DNA of 64,000 bases from NCBI RefSeq assembly GCF_007859815.1, contig NZ_SJPH01000006.1, positions 108,276-172,275 on the forward strand, in the 5' to 3' direction. The notes below the pieces were generated by a model that was given only the letters and a program-made list of their open reading frames with translations, made no database searches and had not been told where the DNA came from. Positions 20,640-30,500 of this stretch are shown one piece after another. This stretch comes from Botrimarina hoheduenensis (GTDB lineage: Bacteria; Planctomycetota; Planctomycetia; Pirellulales; Lacipirellulaceae). A program made the translations under genes and the position numbers. Numbering within the stretch: the first letter of the stretch is position 1; every line of letters begins with the position of its first letter.

Positions 20640-22856
20640 ATGTCTGAACGCAATCTTTCAACGAACGATTTGCACGACCGGGTAACCGATCGTCTGCTAG
20701 CCGAGGCGGTAGGTGGCGAAACACCGCCCGACCTGCGCGAGGCAATCTTGTCCCGTGGTCAGTCCGGTGCTGCGCTTGCGGAAAGCAAACCCGCGCGGTG
20801 GCGCTGGGTTTCGCTGGCGATCGCGGCTTGCTTGCTGGTTGGCATTAGCGTCGGGCTGTTGCCGAACGGTTTGCAAGAGGCCGATCAGGTGGCGATCAAC
20901 ATGCCCGCGGACGCTTCCAAGCCGCCAATGCCAAAGCAGCCCTTTACGGCTGAGCAAGGCAACCGCGAGCGCTCTTCCGCGGTGGCCGACGGAGAATCGT
21001 TTAGTTCGAAATCCGAGTCCATGCCGACCGAGGAGGCGAGCGGCGCTAGTTTCGGCAAGAGCGCTCGAGGCGGCGTCGCTCTCGCGGACGAAACCCCCGA
21101 CTCCTTAGGGCTTGGCCGCAGCGAAGGGGTCGATACCGATCGGCTCCAACGCGGCTTGGAGGCAGCAGAAGGAGTTGCCGCAAAACCAGCGCGAACGCCA
21201 TCCGCCATCAGCTCAGGGGCGACACCCGCGCTGGAATCGCCGAGCTATTCCGGCCGAACGCCCGCGTCCAGCGCTTCGCCCGCGAGCCCTCCTTTCGTCT
21301 TCTCGGCAGACAGTTACGGACGGGAACTTAAAGGCCGCGTCGATCTGCGTGCCCGGCAGGCAGATCAGGCATTCTCCTGGCAACATCTGCCCGGAATCGC
21401 GGGGGGCGATCGTTACGCCGCGATCAACGAAAACCCGTTCGTTCTCGCCCAGGGGGCCGAAGCCCTCAGCACGTTCTCGATCGATGTCGACACGGCCAGC
21501 TACGCCAATGTTCGCCAGTTTTTGCAGCAGCGTCATCAGCTGCCGCCCGCCGATGCGGTGCGGATTGAAGAACTCGTGAACTACTTCGACTACGCCTATG
21601 AGGCTCCCGCGGCCGAGAGTGAGGTTCCGTTTGCCGCGAATCTTGAAGTGGCGGATTGTCCCTGGAATGCGCGGCATCGGTTGGTGCGGATCGGCATCAA
21701 GGGACGCGAGGTGCTGGCTGACAAGCGTCCGCTCTCGAACCTTGTGTTCTTGGTGGATGTGTCCGGGTCGATGAACGAGCCCAACAAGCTGCCGCTGCTG
21801 GTCGCAGGTTTGAAACGGCTTGTACGCCAGTTGGGTGAGAACGACCGGGTTGCGCTCGTGGTGTACGCGTCGAGCGAGGGTCTCGCGCTGCCGAGCACCT
21901 CGGGGGCCGACAAGCCGACGATCCTCGCTGCGCTTGATCGGCTCACCGCCGGAGGATCAACCGCCGGCGGTGCCGGCATCCAGTTGGCCTACCAAACAGC
22001 CGAAGAAAACTTCATCACCGGCGGGATGAACCGCGTGCTGCTGTGCACCGATGGCGACTTCAATGTCGGTCTGACGGGCGACACCGCACTGGGCGATTTG
22101 GTTGAGACCAAAGCCCGTGAGACGGGCGTCTTTCTCTCGGTGCTTGGGTTCGGGCGTGGCAACCTCAACGACGCGATGATGGAAACCATCTCGGGACGCG
22201 GCAATGGCGTGTACGCCTACATCGATTCGGATCGAGAAGCCCATCGCGTGCTGGTGCGGCAGATGTCGGGCACGCTCGTCACGATCGCCAAGGATGTGAA
22301 ACTGCAAGTCGAGTTCAATCCGCAGCAGGTCGCGCGGTATCGACTTGTCGGCTACGAGAACCGCCTGCTCGCCGCCGAGGATTTTAACGACGATCAGAAA
22401 GACGCCGGGGAGATCGGTGCCGGCCATACGGTGACCGCCCTGTATGAGATCGTCCCGACCGGTTTGGCTGAGGGGGTCGATCCGCTCAAGTATCAGCAGG
22501 AGCCGGCAGAACGCAGCGCTCAGACGGCAAAAGCCGACGCGCCTGAGTTGCCCGAATCGCCTGAGCTGCTGACGCTAAAGATCCGCTACAAGCAGCCCGA
22601 CGGCGACACGAGCACCAAGCTGGAGTTCCCGCTCGTCGACGAGGAAGCATCCCTTACCGACGCGAGTGCCGACTTCCAGTTCGCCTCGGCGGTAGCGGAG
22701 TTCGGGCTGCTGCTGCGGAACTCACAGCATCGCGGCGCCGCGTCCTACGACGCCGTCCTGCAGCGGGCCGAGAGCAACCTGGGCGACGACCCGCACGGCG
22801 ACCGCGCCGAGTTCCTGGGCCTGGTGCGCGAAGCCAAACGCCTTTCCCAGCAGTAA
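20640..22856 (+). CDS. Membrane-anchored von Willebrand (vWA) protein with DUF3520, YfbK-like
   Basis: This is a 738-residue protein. Residues 1-50 are cytosolic, with DRLLAEAVGGETPPDLREAIL, a pattern often seen in planctomycete anti-sigma-like proteins; a membrane helix follows (about 55-76), then a Ser/Ala/Pro-rich linker, a vWA domain with the MIDAS motif DVSGSM (Asp373) and TDGDFNVG, and a C-terminal DUF3520 block ending NLGDDPHGDRAEFLGLV. The upstream half also has the YfbK N-terminal motif FSIDVDTASYANVRQFL. I chose the second ATG (20640) because GAGG is spaced 8-9 nt from it and only about 2 from the first. It probably transmits an envelope signal to the adjacent sigma factor. Confidence 0.9.
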   Translation: MSERNLSTNDLHDRVTDRLLAEAVGGETPPDLREAILSRGQSGAALAESKPARWRWVSLAIAACLLVGISVGLLPNGLQEADQVAINMPADASKPPMPKQPFTAEQGNRERSSAVADGESFSSKSESMPTEEASGASFGKSARGGVALADETPDSLGLGRSEGVDTDRLQRGLEAAEGVAAKPARTPSAISSGATPALESPSYSGRTPASSASPASPPFVFSADSYGRELKGRVDLRARQADQAFSWQHLPGIAGGDRYAAINENPFVLAQGAEALSTFSIDVDTASYANVRQFLQQRHQLPPADAVRIEELVNYFDYAYEAPAAESEVPFAANLEVADCPWNARHRLVRIGIKGREVLADKRPLSNLVFLVDVSGSMNEPNKLPLLVAGLKRLVRQLGENDRVALVVYASSEGLALPSTSGADKPTILAALDRLTAGGSTAGGAGIQLAYQTAEENFITGGMNRVLLCTDGDFNVGLTGDTALGDLVETKARETGVFLSVLGFGRGNLNDAMMETISGRGNGVYAYIDSDREAHRVLVRQMSGTLVTIAKDVKLQVEFNPQQVARYRLVGYENRLLAAEDFNDDQKDAGEIGAGHTVTALYEIVPTGLAEGVDPLKYQQEPAERSAQTAKADAPELPESPELLTLKIRYKQPDGDTSTKLEFPLVDEEASLTDASADFQFASAVAEFGLLLRNSQHRGAASYDAVLQRAESNLGDDPHGDRAEFLGLVREAKRLSQQ

Positions 22857-22970
22857 TCATCCGGGATAGCATGGCGCCCAACGACACAGCGCCACGCTCC
22901 GAGTCGATTTCATATCGGGAGAGGAGAGCAGTGGTTAGTATCGACCCTCGGCCGCTTTAGGTTCAGCGAG

Positions 22971-23088
22971 CCGGTTCTTGTTTGCCCGGCCGATTGTCCG
23001 TGGGCGTCAGCCCGAGAGGTTGGACTATGCTAGCCAAGACACTGGCGGAGCCAGTGGCACGCTATAAGATGAGCTGCCGGTGCCACCC
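22971..23088 (+). repeat. Left copy of an about 118-bp inverted repeat
   Basis: Compared with the right copy (24037-24154, read on the other strand), the outer 92 bases differ at only about five positions; the inner 26 bases are more divergent apart from a shared GTGCCACCC end. The repeat contains an internal perfect hairpin, CACTGGC-GGA-GCCAGTG (23040-23056). Confidence 0.92.
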
Positions 23089-23113
23089 GGCGGTCCAAGG
23101 GAGGTAGGTCCTC

Positions 23114-23962
23114 ATGAGCATCAGCCGTTTCTTTACAGAGACTCTCGGGGCGAACCTCGCCAACGCCCGTTGGGCGTGGGGCGCCACCAACCCGGTGACT
23201 AACGAGGTGTTCTTACGCGTGTGGGCGGATGAGATCGAATCCACCCCCGACGGAGAACGCAGCCTGCTGCTCAACGCCGATTGGTCTGGCAAGTCGGCGG
23301 GCTTCCCCGAACGCGCGCGGCACGTCGAGGCGATCCGCGCGGGAGCCGTGGGGTACGGCGTCGTCTGCACCGTGAAGAACCCGAACTCGGCCCGGCGGAA
23401 AATCAAGTCGTTCGACAACGAGTCGCTGCTGCGGTTCGGCGGCGTGATCGATGAGGGGGCGGCGACCTACGGCGTCGTCGCCAAGCGTATCCCAGTCGCG
23501 GAACTCCGCAAGCCGCCGACGGCCGAGAGCACGTTGATTCTCGACCTCAAGCAGATCCTCCGCATGAGGATCGAGGAAACCGAGAAGGAGCGGCTGGCCA
23601 ACGCCCGCGTCGGTCAGGGGCGGTTCCGGTCGGAGGTGCTCGCCCGCTGGGGAGGCCGCTGCTGCGTGACCGGAGTCGCGACGCTCGAAGCGGTGCGGGC
23701 CTCGCACATCAAGCCGTGGCGCGACAGCGACAACCAAGAACGGCTCGACCCGGCCAACGGCCTGCCTCTGGTCGCCACTACCGACGCGTTGTTCGACGCG
23801 GGGCTTATCACGTTTGATCCCGCGGGCCGACTGATGGTCTCGGAGCGATTGCCAGTCGGCGAGAGACAGCTATTGCGCCTGGAGGGATTGGCGCTGAGGA
23901 GGGGCCCTGACGAGGGGACACAGGCCTACATGGCTCACCATCGCGAGAAGATTTTCCGCTGA
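23114..23962 (+). CDS. HNH endonuclease (HNH_2 type) with N-terminal accessory domain
   Basis: This 282-residue protein ends in an HNH nuclease (about 165-260): RFRSEVLARWGGRCCVTG, ASHIKPWRD (His198), NGLPL (Asn215) and DALFDAGLITF, matching the HNH_2 pattern of restriction-like nucleases. Residues 1-130 (WAWGATNPVTNEVFLRVW ... GAVGYGVVCTV) form a separate domain that I do not recognise; it may recognise DNA or a modified base. GGGAGG lies about 10 nt before the ATG. It is the only gene between two inverted repeats, with no methylase or transposase nearby, so a Type IV-like restriction or homing-like role are both open. Confidence 0.85.
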   Translation: MSISRFFTETLGANLANARWAWGATNPVTNEVFLRVWADEIESTPDGERSLLLNADWSGKSAGFPERARHVEAIRAGAVGYGVVCTVKNPNSARRKIKSFDNESLLRFGGVIDEGAATYGVVAKRIPVAELRKPPTAESTLILDLKQILRMRIEETEKERLANARVGQGRFRSEVLARWGGRCCVTGVATLEAVRASHIKPWRDSDNQERLDPANGLPLVATTDALFDAGLITFDPAGRLMVSERLPVGERQLLRLEGLALRRGPDEGTQAYMAHHREKIFR

Positions 23963-24036
23963 GGTAGTGCGGAGCCACTCGCGGGTTGGCGCCCGGACCG
24001 CTAATCGGTTGGCGAGTCAAATGAAGATCCTTCGGC

Positions 24037-24154
24037 GGGTGGCACTCGTAGATCCGTCTTATGCGTGCCACTGGCTCCGCCAGTGTCTTGGCTAGCATAG
24101 TCCAACCTCTCGGGCTGCCAGCCACGGACAAGCGGCCGGGCAAACAAGAACCGG
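24037..24154 (-). repeat. Right copy of an about 118-bp inverted repeat
   Basis: This is the inverted partner of 22971-23088. The same internal hairpin is present (CACTGGC at 24069-24075, GCCAGTG at 24079-24085). The near-identity of the outer 92 bases, despite lying in unselected intergenic DNA, implies recent duplication or gene conversion. Confidence 0.92.
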
Positions 24155-24204
24155 GCTCTCGGGTCAGGTATCGCTGCTGACCAAGCGTGGTGAGCGAACC
24201 GCCG

Positions 24205-25674
24205 CTAGAAGCCGATTTGCACCTGCGTGCGGAACATCACGCCGTCGTCGCCGGCGATGAAGTCGGCTGGCGTGCTCGTGACGGGGCTCCCCTTCACTTC
24301 GAGCACGTCCATTGAGAACTTGTTCACGCGGTCGTCGAGTTTGCCGTCGCGCTGGCCCGAACCCCAGTACCAGTTGAAGCCGACGAGGTACTCATAGGCG
24401 TCGCCGTACAAGCCAGAGACTTGCGACATGCCGGCGTTCACGTCGAACCGCTGGGGCACGAGAAACACGCCGCCTGCAACCCGATAGCCGTAATCGTACA
24501 ACTGCGTCATTGGCAACGGACCATCGGCCACGAGGTCCTGGATCGAGCGGATGAAGTACTCGCCCGAGAAGCTCCAGCCGCGGTACTTCACGCCCCAGTC
24601 GAGCGACGACTTCAGCACGCGATCGCCCAGCAGACGCACGCCCGGCGCTAGGCTCCCCACGTCGCTCAGCCGCGTGCCGTCGGAGAGCGTAAGAAAACTA
24701 TCATCGCCCAGCGGGAAGCCGGCGTCGCTCCGGTCGTCGGCCTTGTCGTACGCAAAGCTCCCACCCAGCCGCACGACGGGGGTCGTGTGACAGGCGTAGT
24801 CCGCTTCGCCGGGGCCGAAGTCGCCGAGCGGCTCGTAAGCGATCGTCACCGCGGCGCCGAGGTTATCGTCTTGATCGAACGGACGGCGAGTAGAGGTGCG
24901 CAACCCGTTGGTGAGCGACGTTTCGTAACTCCAGTGATCGCCCAGGTCGCCCAGCAGCCACACGCCGTCGGTAAAGCCGACGCGAAAGTACTCGGTCGCC
25001 AGCGAGCGATCGGTCATCCGGAAGAAGCGCGACGATTCGAGCCACTCGCGATCGCTGGCGGCCTTCCAGCGGCCCATCCGCACCTTGAAGGCGGGGTCGA
25101 ATTCGTAGGTGGCGATGTAGGCGAGAAAGTCGGCGGACGAAGCGCCGTCGGCGTCGCCATCGACGACCACGTAATAACTCAGCGCGGGATCGATCGCCGT
25201 GCCCTGCAGGTTGAGCCGCAGCCGCTCGGTGTCGAAGTTGTTGCGATTGCGAATCTCACGCGTAACGCCCGCCGCATCGGTCCAGGTGGTTTCGTCGCGG
25301 ATGAAGCCGGTGTGCCTCAGCTGCATCCGAGCGCCAACGTACAGAGCGTACGGGCGTGCTTGCAGATCGGTCGAGCGGATAAAGAGCCCTTTATCGAACA
25401 CCGCGCCGATCTCGTACAGCGGCACGCCGTCGTCCCCGGATTCAAACCCCAGCAGCGCTGGCGGTTCTTCGACCGCAGGTGATGTCGTGTGCGGTGCCTC
25501 GTAGGCGGCCGCGATCATCACCGAGGCAGGCGGCGTGAGTCTGCCGGTTGGGGAAGAAGTTGTCGGGTACGCGGCGGTTGCTTGCACGGGAGGCAAGCGG
25601 CGCAGTGTTTCTCCCGCGAACGTCTGCGACGCTAGCGTAGCAAGCAGCACGGTACGGAGAATCGCTACAACCAT
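24205..25674 (-). CDS. OprO/OprP-type outer-membrane porin
   Basis: This 489-residue protein has a signal peptide (AILRTVLLATLASQTFAGE), an about 60-residue Thr/Pro/Ala-rich linker, then a beta-barrel of the phosphate-selective porin family: FIRSTDLQARPYALYVGARMQLRHTGF, RLRLNLQGTAIDPALSYYVVVDGD, FKVRMGRWKAASDREW, and later FSGEYFIRS, QRFDVNAGMSQ, EYLVGFNWYW. It ends in Phe, the usual outer-membrane insertion signal. Whether phosphate or another anion passes is unknown. It stands alone on its strand; no phosphate regulon genes are adjacent. Confidence 0.9.
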   Translation of the reverse strand: MVVAILRTVLLATLASQTFAGETLRRLPPVQATAAYPTTSSPTGRLTPPASVMIAAAYEAPHTTSPAVEEPPALLGFESGDDGVPLYEIGAVFDKGLFIRSTDLQARPYALYVGARMQLRHTGFIRDETTWTDAAGVTREIRNRNNFDTERLRLNLQGTAIDPALSYYVVVDGDADGASSADFLAYIATYEFDPAFKVRMGRWKAASDREWLESSRFFRMTDRSLATEYFRVGFTDGVWLLGDLGDHWSYETSLTNGLRTSTRRPFDQDDNLGAAVTIAYEPLGDFGPGEADYACHTTPVVRLGGSFAYDKADDRSDAGFPLGDDSFLTLSDGTRLSDVGSLAPGVRLLGDRVLKSSLDWGVKYRGWSFSGEYFIRSIQDLVADGPLPMTQLYDYGYRVAGGVFLVPQRFDVNAGMSQVSGLYGDAYEYLVGFNWYWGSGQRDGKLDDRVNKFSMDVLEVKGSPVTSTPADFIAGDDGVMFRTQVQIGF

Positions 25675-25787
25675 TAGTAGCGTTATCGGCCCCGAACCGG
25701 CGCAAATCTTTCGGATCTTAGTTCAGATCGGATCGACTTCTGCGTGGTCGCTTTCTTCTTAGGGGAGCGCTCAACCAGCGGTGCGGC

Positions 25788-27335
25788 CTAATAGGCGTTC
25801 TTCTGCCCAAAGACGACGAACACGGTCCTCAAAAGGATCTCGATGTCCATTGAGAAGCTCCAGGTGCGGATGTACTCGTGGTCGTACCGGACGCGGCCTT
25901 CCATCTTGTCGAGCGTTTCGGTCTCGCCCCGATAGCCCATGACCTGCGCCAAGCCGGTGATCCCCGGCTTCACCTTGTGACGCAGCATGTAGCCGTCGAT
26001 CAGCGAGCGATACTGCTCGTTGTGGGCCGAGGCGTGCGGCCGGGGGCCTACGAGACTCATCGATCCGCCGATGACATTGAACAGCTGCGGCAGCTCGTCG
26101 AGGCTCGATTTCCGCAGGAAGGCCCCGATCCGTGTGATGCGCGGGTCTCCCTTCGTGGCTTGCTTCAGGACCGTGCCGGCGGTGCCGACTTCGCACTGGT
26201 CGGTCCGCATGCTGCGGAACTTCCAGACCATGATCTCGCGGCCGTCCAGCCCGTAACGCTTCTGGCGGAAGAAGACCGGCCCGGGGCTCGTGATTTTCAC
26301 GGCGGCCGCGATCACCATCATGGGCACCGCAAGAATCGCTAGCAGCAAGGTGGCAAAAACGAGGTCGGCCGCGCGCTTCAACAAACCATCGATGCCGTAG
26401 AGCGGGTTCTCGTGGATGCTCACGGCCGGCAGTCCGCCGACGTTGGTCAGCCGCGCGTGGAGCAACTCGAACACAAAGAAGTCGGGGACGATGTACACAT
26501 CGGCCGTCGTGTCCGCCAAGCGGTTGAGCACCTTTCTCATGCGGGCTTCGGCGCGCATGGGGAATGTCAAGTAGATCGTGTCGATCTCACCGAGGCGAGC
26601 GGCCTCGAGCAACTCGGTGACCCCACCGACGACCTCGCCCAGATCGGCCGGAACGGTCGCCTTGCGCGTGGCGCTCACGTTGGCCAACTCCGTTTCGGAG
26701 CGGCGATCGGAATCGCTGGAAGCGGTCGGCGTCTTCTCGCGGCTTGCTGAGCGTCGCTGCCCTTGCCGCCGATCGTAAGCCCGATCGTCGTAGAAGCCGA
26801 CCGTCTTGAGACCCAGTTCGGGAGATTCTTGCAGGTTGCGAGCGAGCTGAATGCCCAGCTGGTTGACGCCGCAGATCGCCACCCGCCGGGCGTTCCATCC
26901 CTCGGCGTGCAAGCGACGCTGGACCAAGCGCAGCAGCGAGCGCAGCGCCAGCATGGCCACCGGTGTGCCCAGGATCCAGACGATCTTGGTTTCATACATG
27001 AAGCGCGCGTTGTAACCCGTGATCAAGCCGACCCCGAGTAGCGTGGCGACCGTGTAGGCCCAGGTGAGCGCCAGGCAGCCCAACTCGCCGCGCAGCCGCG
27101 CTCCGCGCCAGCTTCGGTAGACCCCGGTCAGCTCGCTGATCATATGGAAGCCGACAATTGCCGCCGCGGTAACGCCAAGCCACTCGTTGACGAGCGAGTG
27201 TCCCGCGTCGCCACCGGTCGGGGTGAGCTGCGCCGCCAGGTACGAAACCACGGTTACCGCAACCCCGTCGAGCAGGCGATGCAGACTGGATAGCAGCGAA
27301 GGGGCCGTCGTGATGCCGCGTTGCAGGTTGCTCAT
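25788..27335 (-). CDS. Polyprenyl glycosylphosphotransferase (WcaJ/undecaprenyl-phosphate sugar transferase)
   Basis: This 515-residue enzyme starts exopolysaccharide synthesis by moving a sugar-1-phosphate onto undecaprenyl phosphate. The layout is four to five N-terminal helices, a CoA-binding-like domain (RRVAICGVNQLGIQLARNL), a membrane hairpin (ADLVFATLLLAILAVPMMVIAAAVKI) and the catalytic block FRQKRYGLDGREIMVWKFRSM, SLDELPQLFNVIGGSMSLVGPRPH, VKPGITGLAQVMGYRGET. Inside the second domain (about residues 182-230) is an Arg/Ser/Thr-rich low-complexity insertion. No capsule genes are adjacent, so it may be a dispersed initiating transferase. Confidence 0.94.
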   Translation of the reverse strand: MSNLQRGITTAPSLLSSLHRLLDGVAVTVVSYLAAQLTPTGGDAGHSLVNEWLGVTAAAIVGFHMISELTGVYRSWRGARLRGELGCLALTWAYTVATLLGVGLITGYNARFMYETKIVWILGTPVAMLALRSLLRLVQRRLHAEGWNARRVAICGVNQLGIQLARNLQESPELGLKTVGFYDDRAYDRRQGQRRSASREKTPTASSDSDRRSETELANVSATRKATVPADLGEVVGGVTELLEAARLGEIDTIYLTFPMRAEARMRKVLNRLADTTADVYIVPDFFVFELLHARLTNVGGLPAVSIHENPLYGIDGLLKRAADLVFATLLLAILAVPMMVIAAAVKITSPGPVFFRQKRYGLDGREIMVWKFRSMRTDQCEVGTAGTVLKQATKGDPRITRIGAFLRKSSLDELPQLFNVIGGSMSLVGPRPHASAHNEQYRSLIDGYMLRHKVKPGITGLAQVMGYRGETETLDKMEGRVRYDHEYIRTWSFSMDIEILLRTVFVVFGQKNAY

Positions 27336-27560
27336 CAGCGGGTCGTCGGGTCTTAGGTGAAGGGAGTGCGCAGCGGAGGCGGATTCGGCCTCGACTGGCA
27401 GACCCCCAAACCTAGGTTCTGTCCGGCCCCAAGCGGTAAAGACGACCCCCCTCGGATGCCCTAAGCCACAGAATCCGGTAGGTTGAGGGCCGTAGCCCAG
27501 GGGGATTCTGCCGGTCGCGCAGGATGGTACTTTTGGGGGAGCGTGTCAGACGGAGCCGGC

Positions 27561-30500
27561 ATGTCGATTTTCAGCCTTTTCTTACAACGCCTGCTGCCCG
27601 CTCTCGGGACCGCTAACCGGCGGACGGGCCAAGTGGTGTTCCCGTTGGTCGTTCTGGTCACATTGGGAGTCATCGGACCGGTACGCGCCGCTGATCCTTT
27701 GCCGAGTGTTGCCATCACTCTCAACGAATCACTTCCAAGCAGTCCCGCCGTCGCTGCCGCGATGACGGAGGGCTATTGGGAGGAAGCCCTGCAACAGGCT
27801 CAGCAGCGCCTCGAAGTGGGCGACGCCGATGCGACGGATCTGAGCGCAGCGCTAAGCTGCTTGTCCGAGCTCAACCGGATTGACCAAGCCGATGCGTTGA
27901 TCGAGGCGGCGGTCGAACGCTACGCCACCAATCCGGCGCTGTTGCTTGCCGCGGCGCGCGGGTATCGGGCGCTCCCCGCATATGGGGTGCTGCTGCGAGA
28001 GGTGTTCCAGCGGGGTACCTGGCGCGGGGGTGATCGCTCCGTGAATGCCGCAGCCCGGGATCGGGTGCGCATTTTGCAGTTGCTGACCCGAGCGCTACGG
28101 TTGAGCGACTCCCAGGCTGATCTGCGTGCCGAGATCGCCCGCGAACTGGCCAGCAATGTTTTCCCGCAGAGTTACTCGCGCGGTGCGCCCCCGCTTCAAT
28201 TGCTGACCGATCTGGAAAGCCTGCCGCCGCTCGACAGACAAAACGAAGAGACCCTTACGCCGTTGCTCTTGAAGGAAGACGGCACGCTGGTGTTGCACGA
28301 GATTCCGGAGAGCTGGGAGGCCGCGCGTACCGACGGCGAGCGGTGGCGATGGGCCCTCGCCGAATGGGGGCGCCTGGATCCCGATGGCCCGGCCGATGCC
28401 GAACTCGCTTACGCCGAGTTCTTGCAAGAGTTTCTTGGAATCGGCGCGTTCAACAATGATTATCCCGAAGACGATGCGTTTGTCACCGATCTATCGATGC
28501 TGGGGGACGACGAGGTCATCGCCGACGTTGGGCAGGGAGCAAAGCGCTATGCCCTGCCCGAGGGTCACCGATTTATGAGTCGGATGGCCAAGTACGGAGC
28601 CTGGCAGTCGCTGGCGGAGGAGTATCTGAATCGATGTCAACGCGGTCGCGCGGCCGATGTGCTCCGAACGGCCCTGGCGGAAGTGCCGTTGCAAACTGCC
28701 GAGAAGTCGGCCAACGATTTCGACGCTGAATTGGCAGCAGAGCAACTGGATCAGATCATACGTCCGTGGGCCCGCACCTCGGCTTGGGGCGAGACCCGCC
28801 ACGTGGCAGGCGAGGCCCCGCGGTTGCGGATCGAGCATCGCAATACCGAACGGATTGATTTTACCGCGCGACGCATAGCGGTAGACACGCTTCTCGATGA
28901 TCTGGAAAAGGCCCTGGAAGCCAGCGATGGCGAGTCGGCCGAACGTCTGCAGATGCTCGAGGGACTCGGCTGGGAGATGCTCCAAACTGAAGCGGCAAAG
29001 TACTTGGGGCCCTTGTTAGCGGAATGGTCGACACCGACGCCACGCGCCGCCGATCACGGCGACACCGCGACCGTGGTCTCTGTGCCGCTCCCCGAAGCGG
29101 GCGTCTATCTGGTGACAGGCCGACCGGCGGGAGGGAGCGAGTTTCAGCAGATCGTGCGCGTGGTGGACACCGCACTGGTGCGCAAGCCTGCGGCTGAGGG
29201 CATGGTGCTCGGCGTGCTCGACGCTCGCGACGGAAGCCCCGTTACCGACGCCACGGTCCGCCTATTTGGCTACCGCTCGCGCTATGGCAAGGAGCGCACC
29301 AAGCCGCGTATCGAAACCCTTCGTGATGAAGCCAAGATCGACGCGAGCGGCTGGGTTGGAGTGTTTCTCAAACCGGCCGCCGCCGATGAAGAGCCGATGC
29401 AATGGCTTTGCCGTGCACGCGGCACCGATGGGCGTTCTGCCTATCTGGGTTTTGAGCGGCTTTGGCGGCGCCAGCCCGCCGAAGGCTTACCTAATGCCAC
29501 ACGGACCTACGTGGTAACCGATCGACCGGTTTATCGGCCGGAGGCAACGGTTAAATTTAAGGCGTGGATCGCACGCCCCGATTACTCGAAGCCTCCGACC
29601 GAGGCAAGCAACGAGTTTGCGCACCAGGCGTTTGAGGTCGAGATCACCGACCCCCAAGGGGAGCAGGTTTGGCAGGGATTGCTGACCGCGACAACCTATG
29701 GCGGCTTGGCGGGAGAGTTCACTCCCGCGGCGGGCTCTCCGCTGGGGGTGTATCGGATCCAGATCGTCGGTTTTGGGGGCGGCGCATTTCGTGTCGAAGA
29801 GTATCGCAAACCCGAATTCGAAGTGACGGTTGAGGGCCCGGCCGAAGCGGTGCGCTGGAACGAACCGTTCGAAGCCGTGATCGGGGCCGACTATTATTTT
29901 GGCGATCCGGTGGCTGGCGCTAGCGTTACCTATCGCGTCGAGCGTCGAGTTAAGTCGGGCTCGCCACTGCCGCCGGCTCCGTGGGACTGGTTGTACGGAC
30001 GGGGCTATGGCTGGCTCGCCGAAGACGCCCCTTGGTATCCGCAGTGGGGTCGATGGGGATGCCCGGCACCGCTGCCCGAGTGGAACACGCCCGGCTGGAG
30101 CGCGCCGGCGACCACCGTGCTTTCGGGCACAGGTCGGCTGGACGCCTCGGGACGGCTCCGCCTTAGCATCGAAACCGACGGCGATGACCAGGATCTCGCG
30201 CCTTCGGTCCCGGGCTACGAGTACACGGTGTCGGTCGAAGTGACCGACGCTTCACGCCGAACGCAATCGGCGACGGGGAAAGTGCTCGTGTCGAAGCAGC
30301 CGGCCGTGACGACGGTCTGGTTGGCGCGGGGCTTCTACTCGGTCGGTGAAACGATCAACGCCACGTCCCAAGTGCGGCTGCCCGACGGTAAAGCGGTCGG
30401 CGGTGCCGGACGATTTGTGCTTTACAAGGTGACCCGCTCTGAGCGATCGGACCAGGACCCTGCCGATAAGCTCACGACCCTGGAAGAGACCGAAGTGCAG

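Larger units (their letters stand above)
22971..24154. mobile_element. Candidate inverted-repeat-bounded HNH cassette
   Basis: A 1184-bp unit: an about 118-bp repeat, one HNH endonuclease gene, and the same repeat inverted. The spacers between repeat and gene are very short (25 bp before the ATG, 74 bp after the stop), and the gene's ribosome site begins about 10 bp inside the left repeat. No transposase is present and I find no clear target-site duplication. The repeats resemble intergenic palindromic repeats that I associate with planctomycete genomes, so this could be a MITE/REP-type pair that captured a gene, or a chance flanking. Confidence 0.55.

Noticed and set aside
22971..24154. Classical insertion sequence
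   Set aside because: The only gene is an HNH_2 nuclease, not a DDE or serine transposase, and no target duplication is evident; I kept it as a candidate cassette instead.
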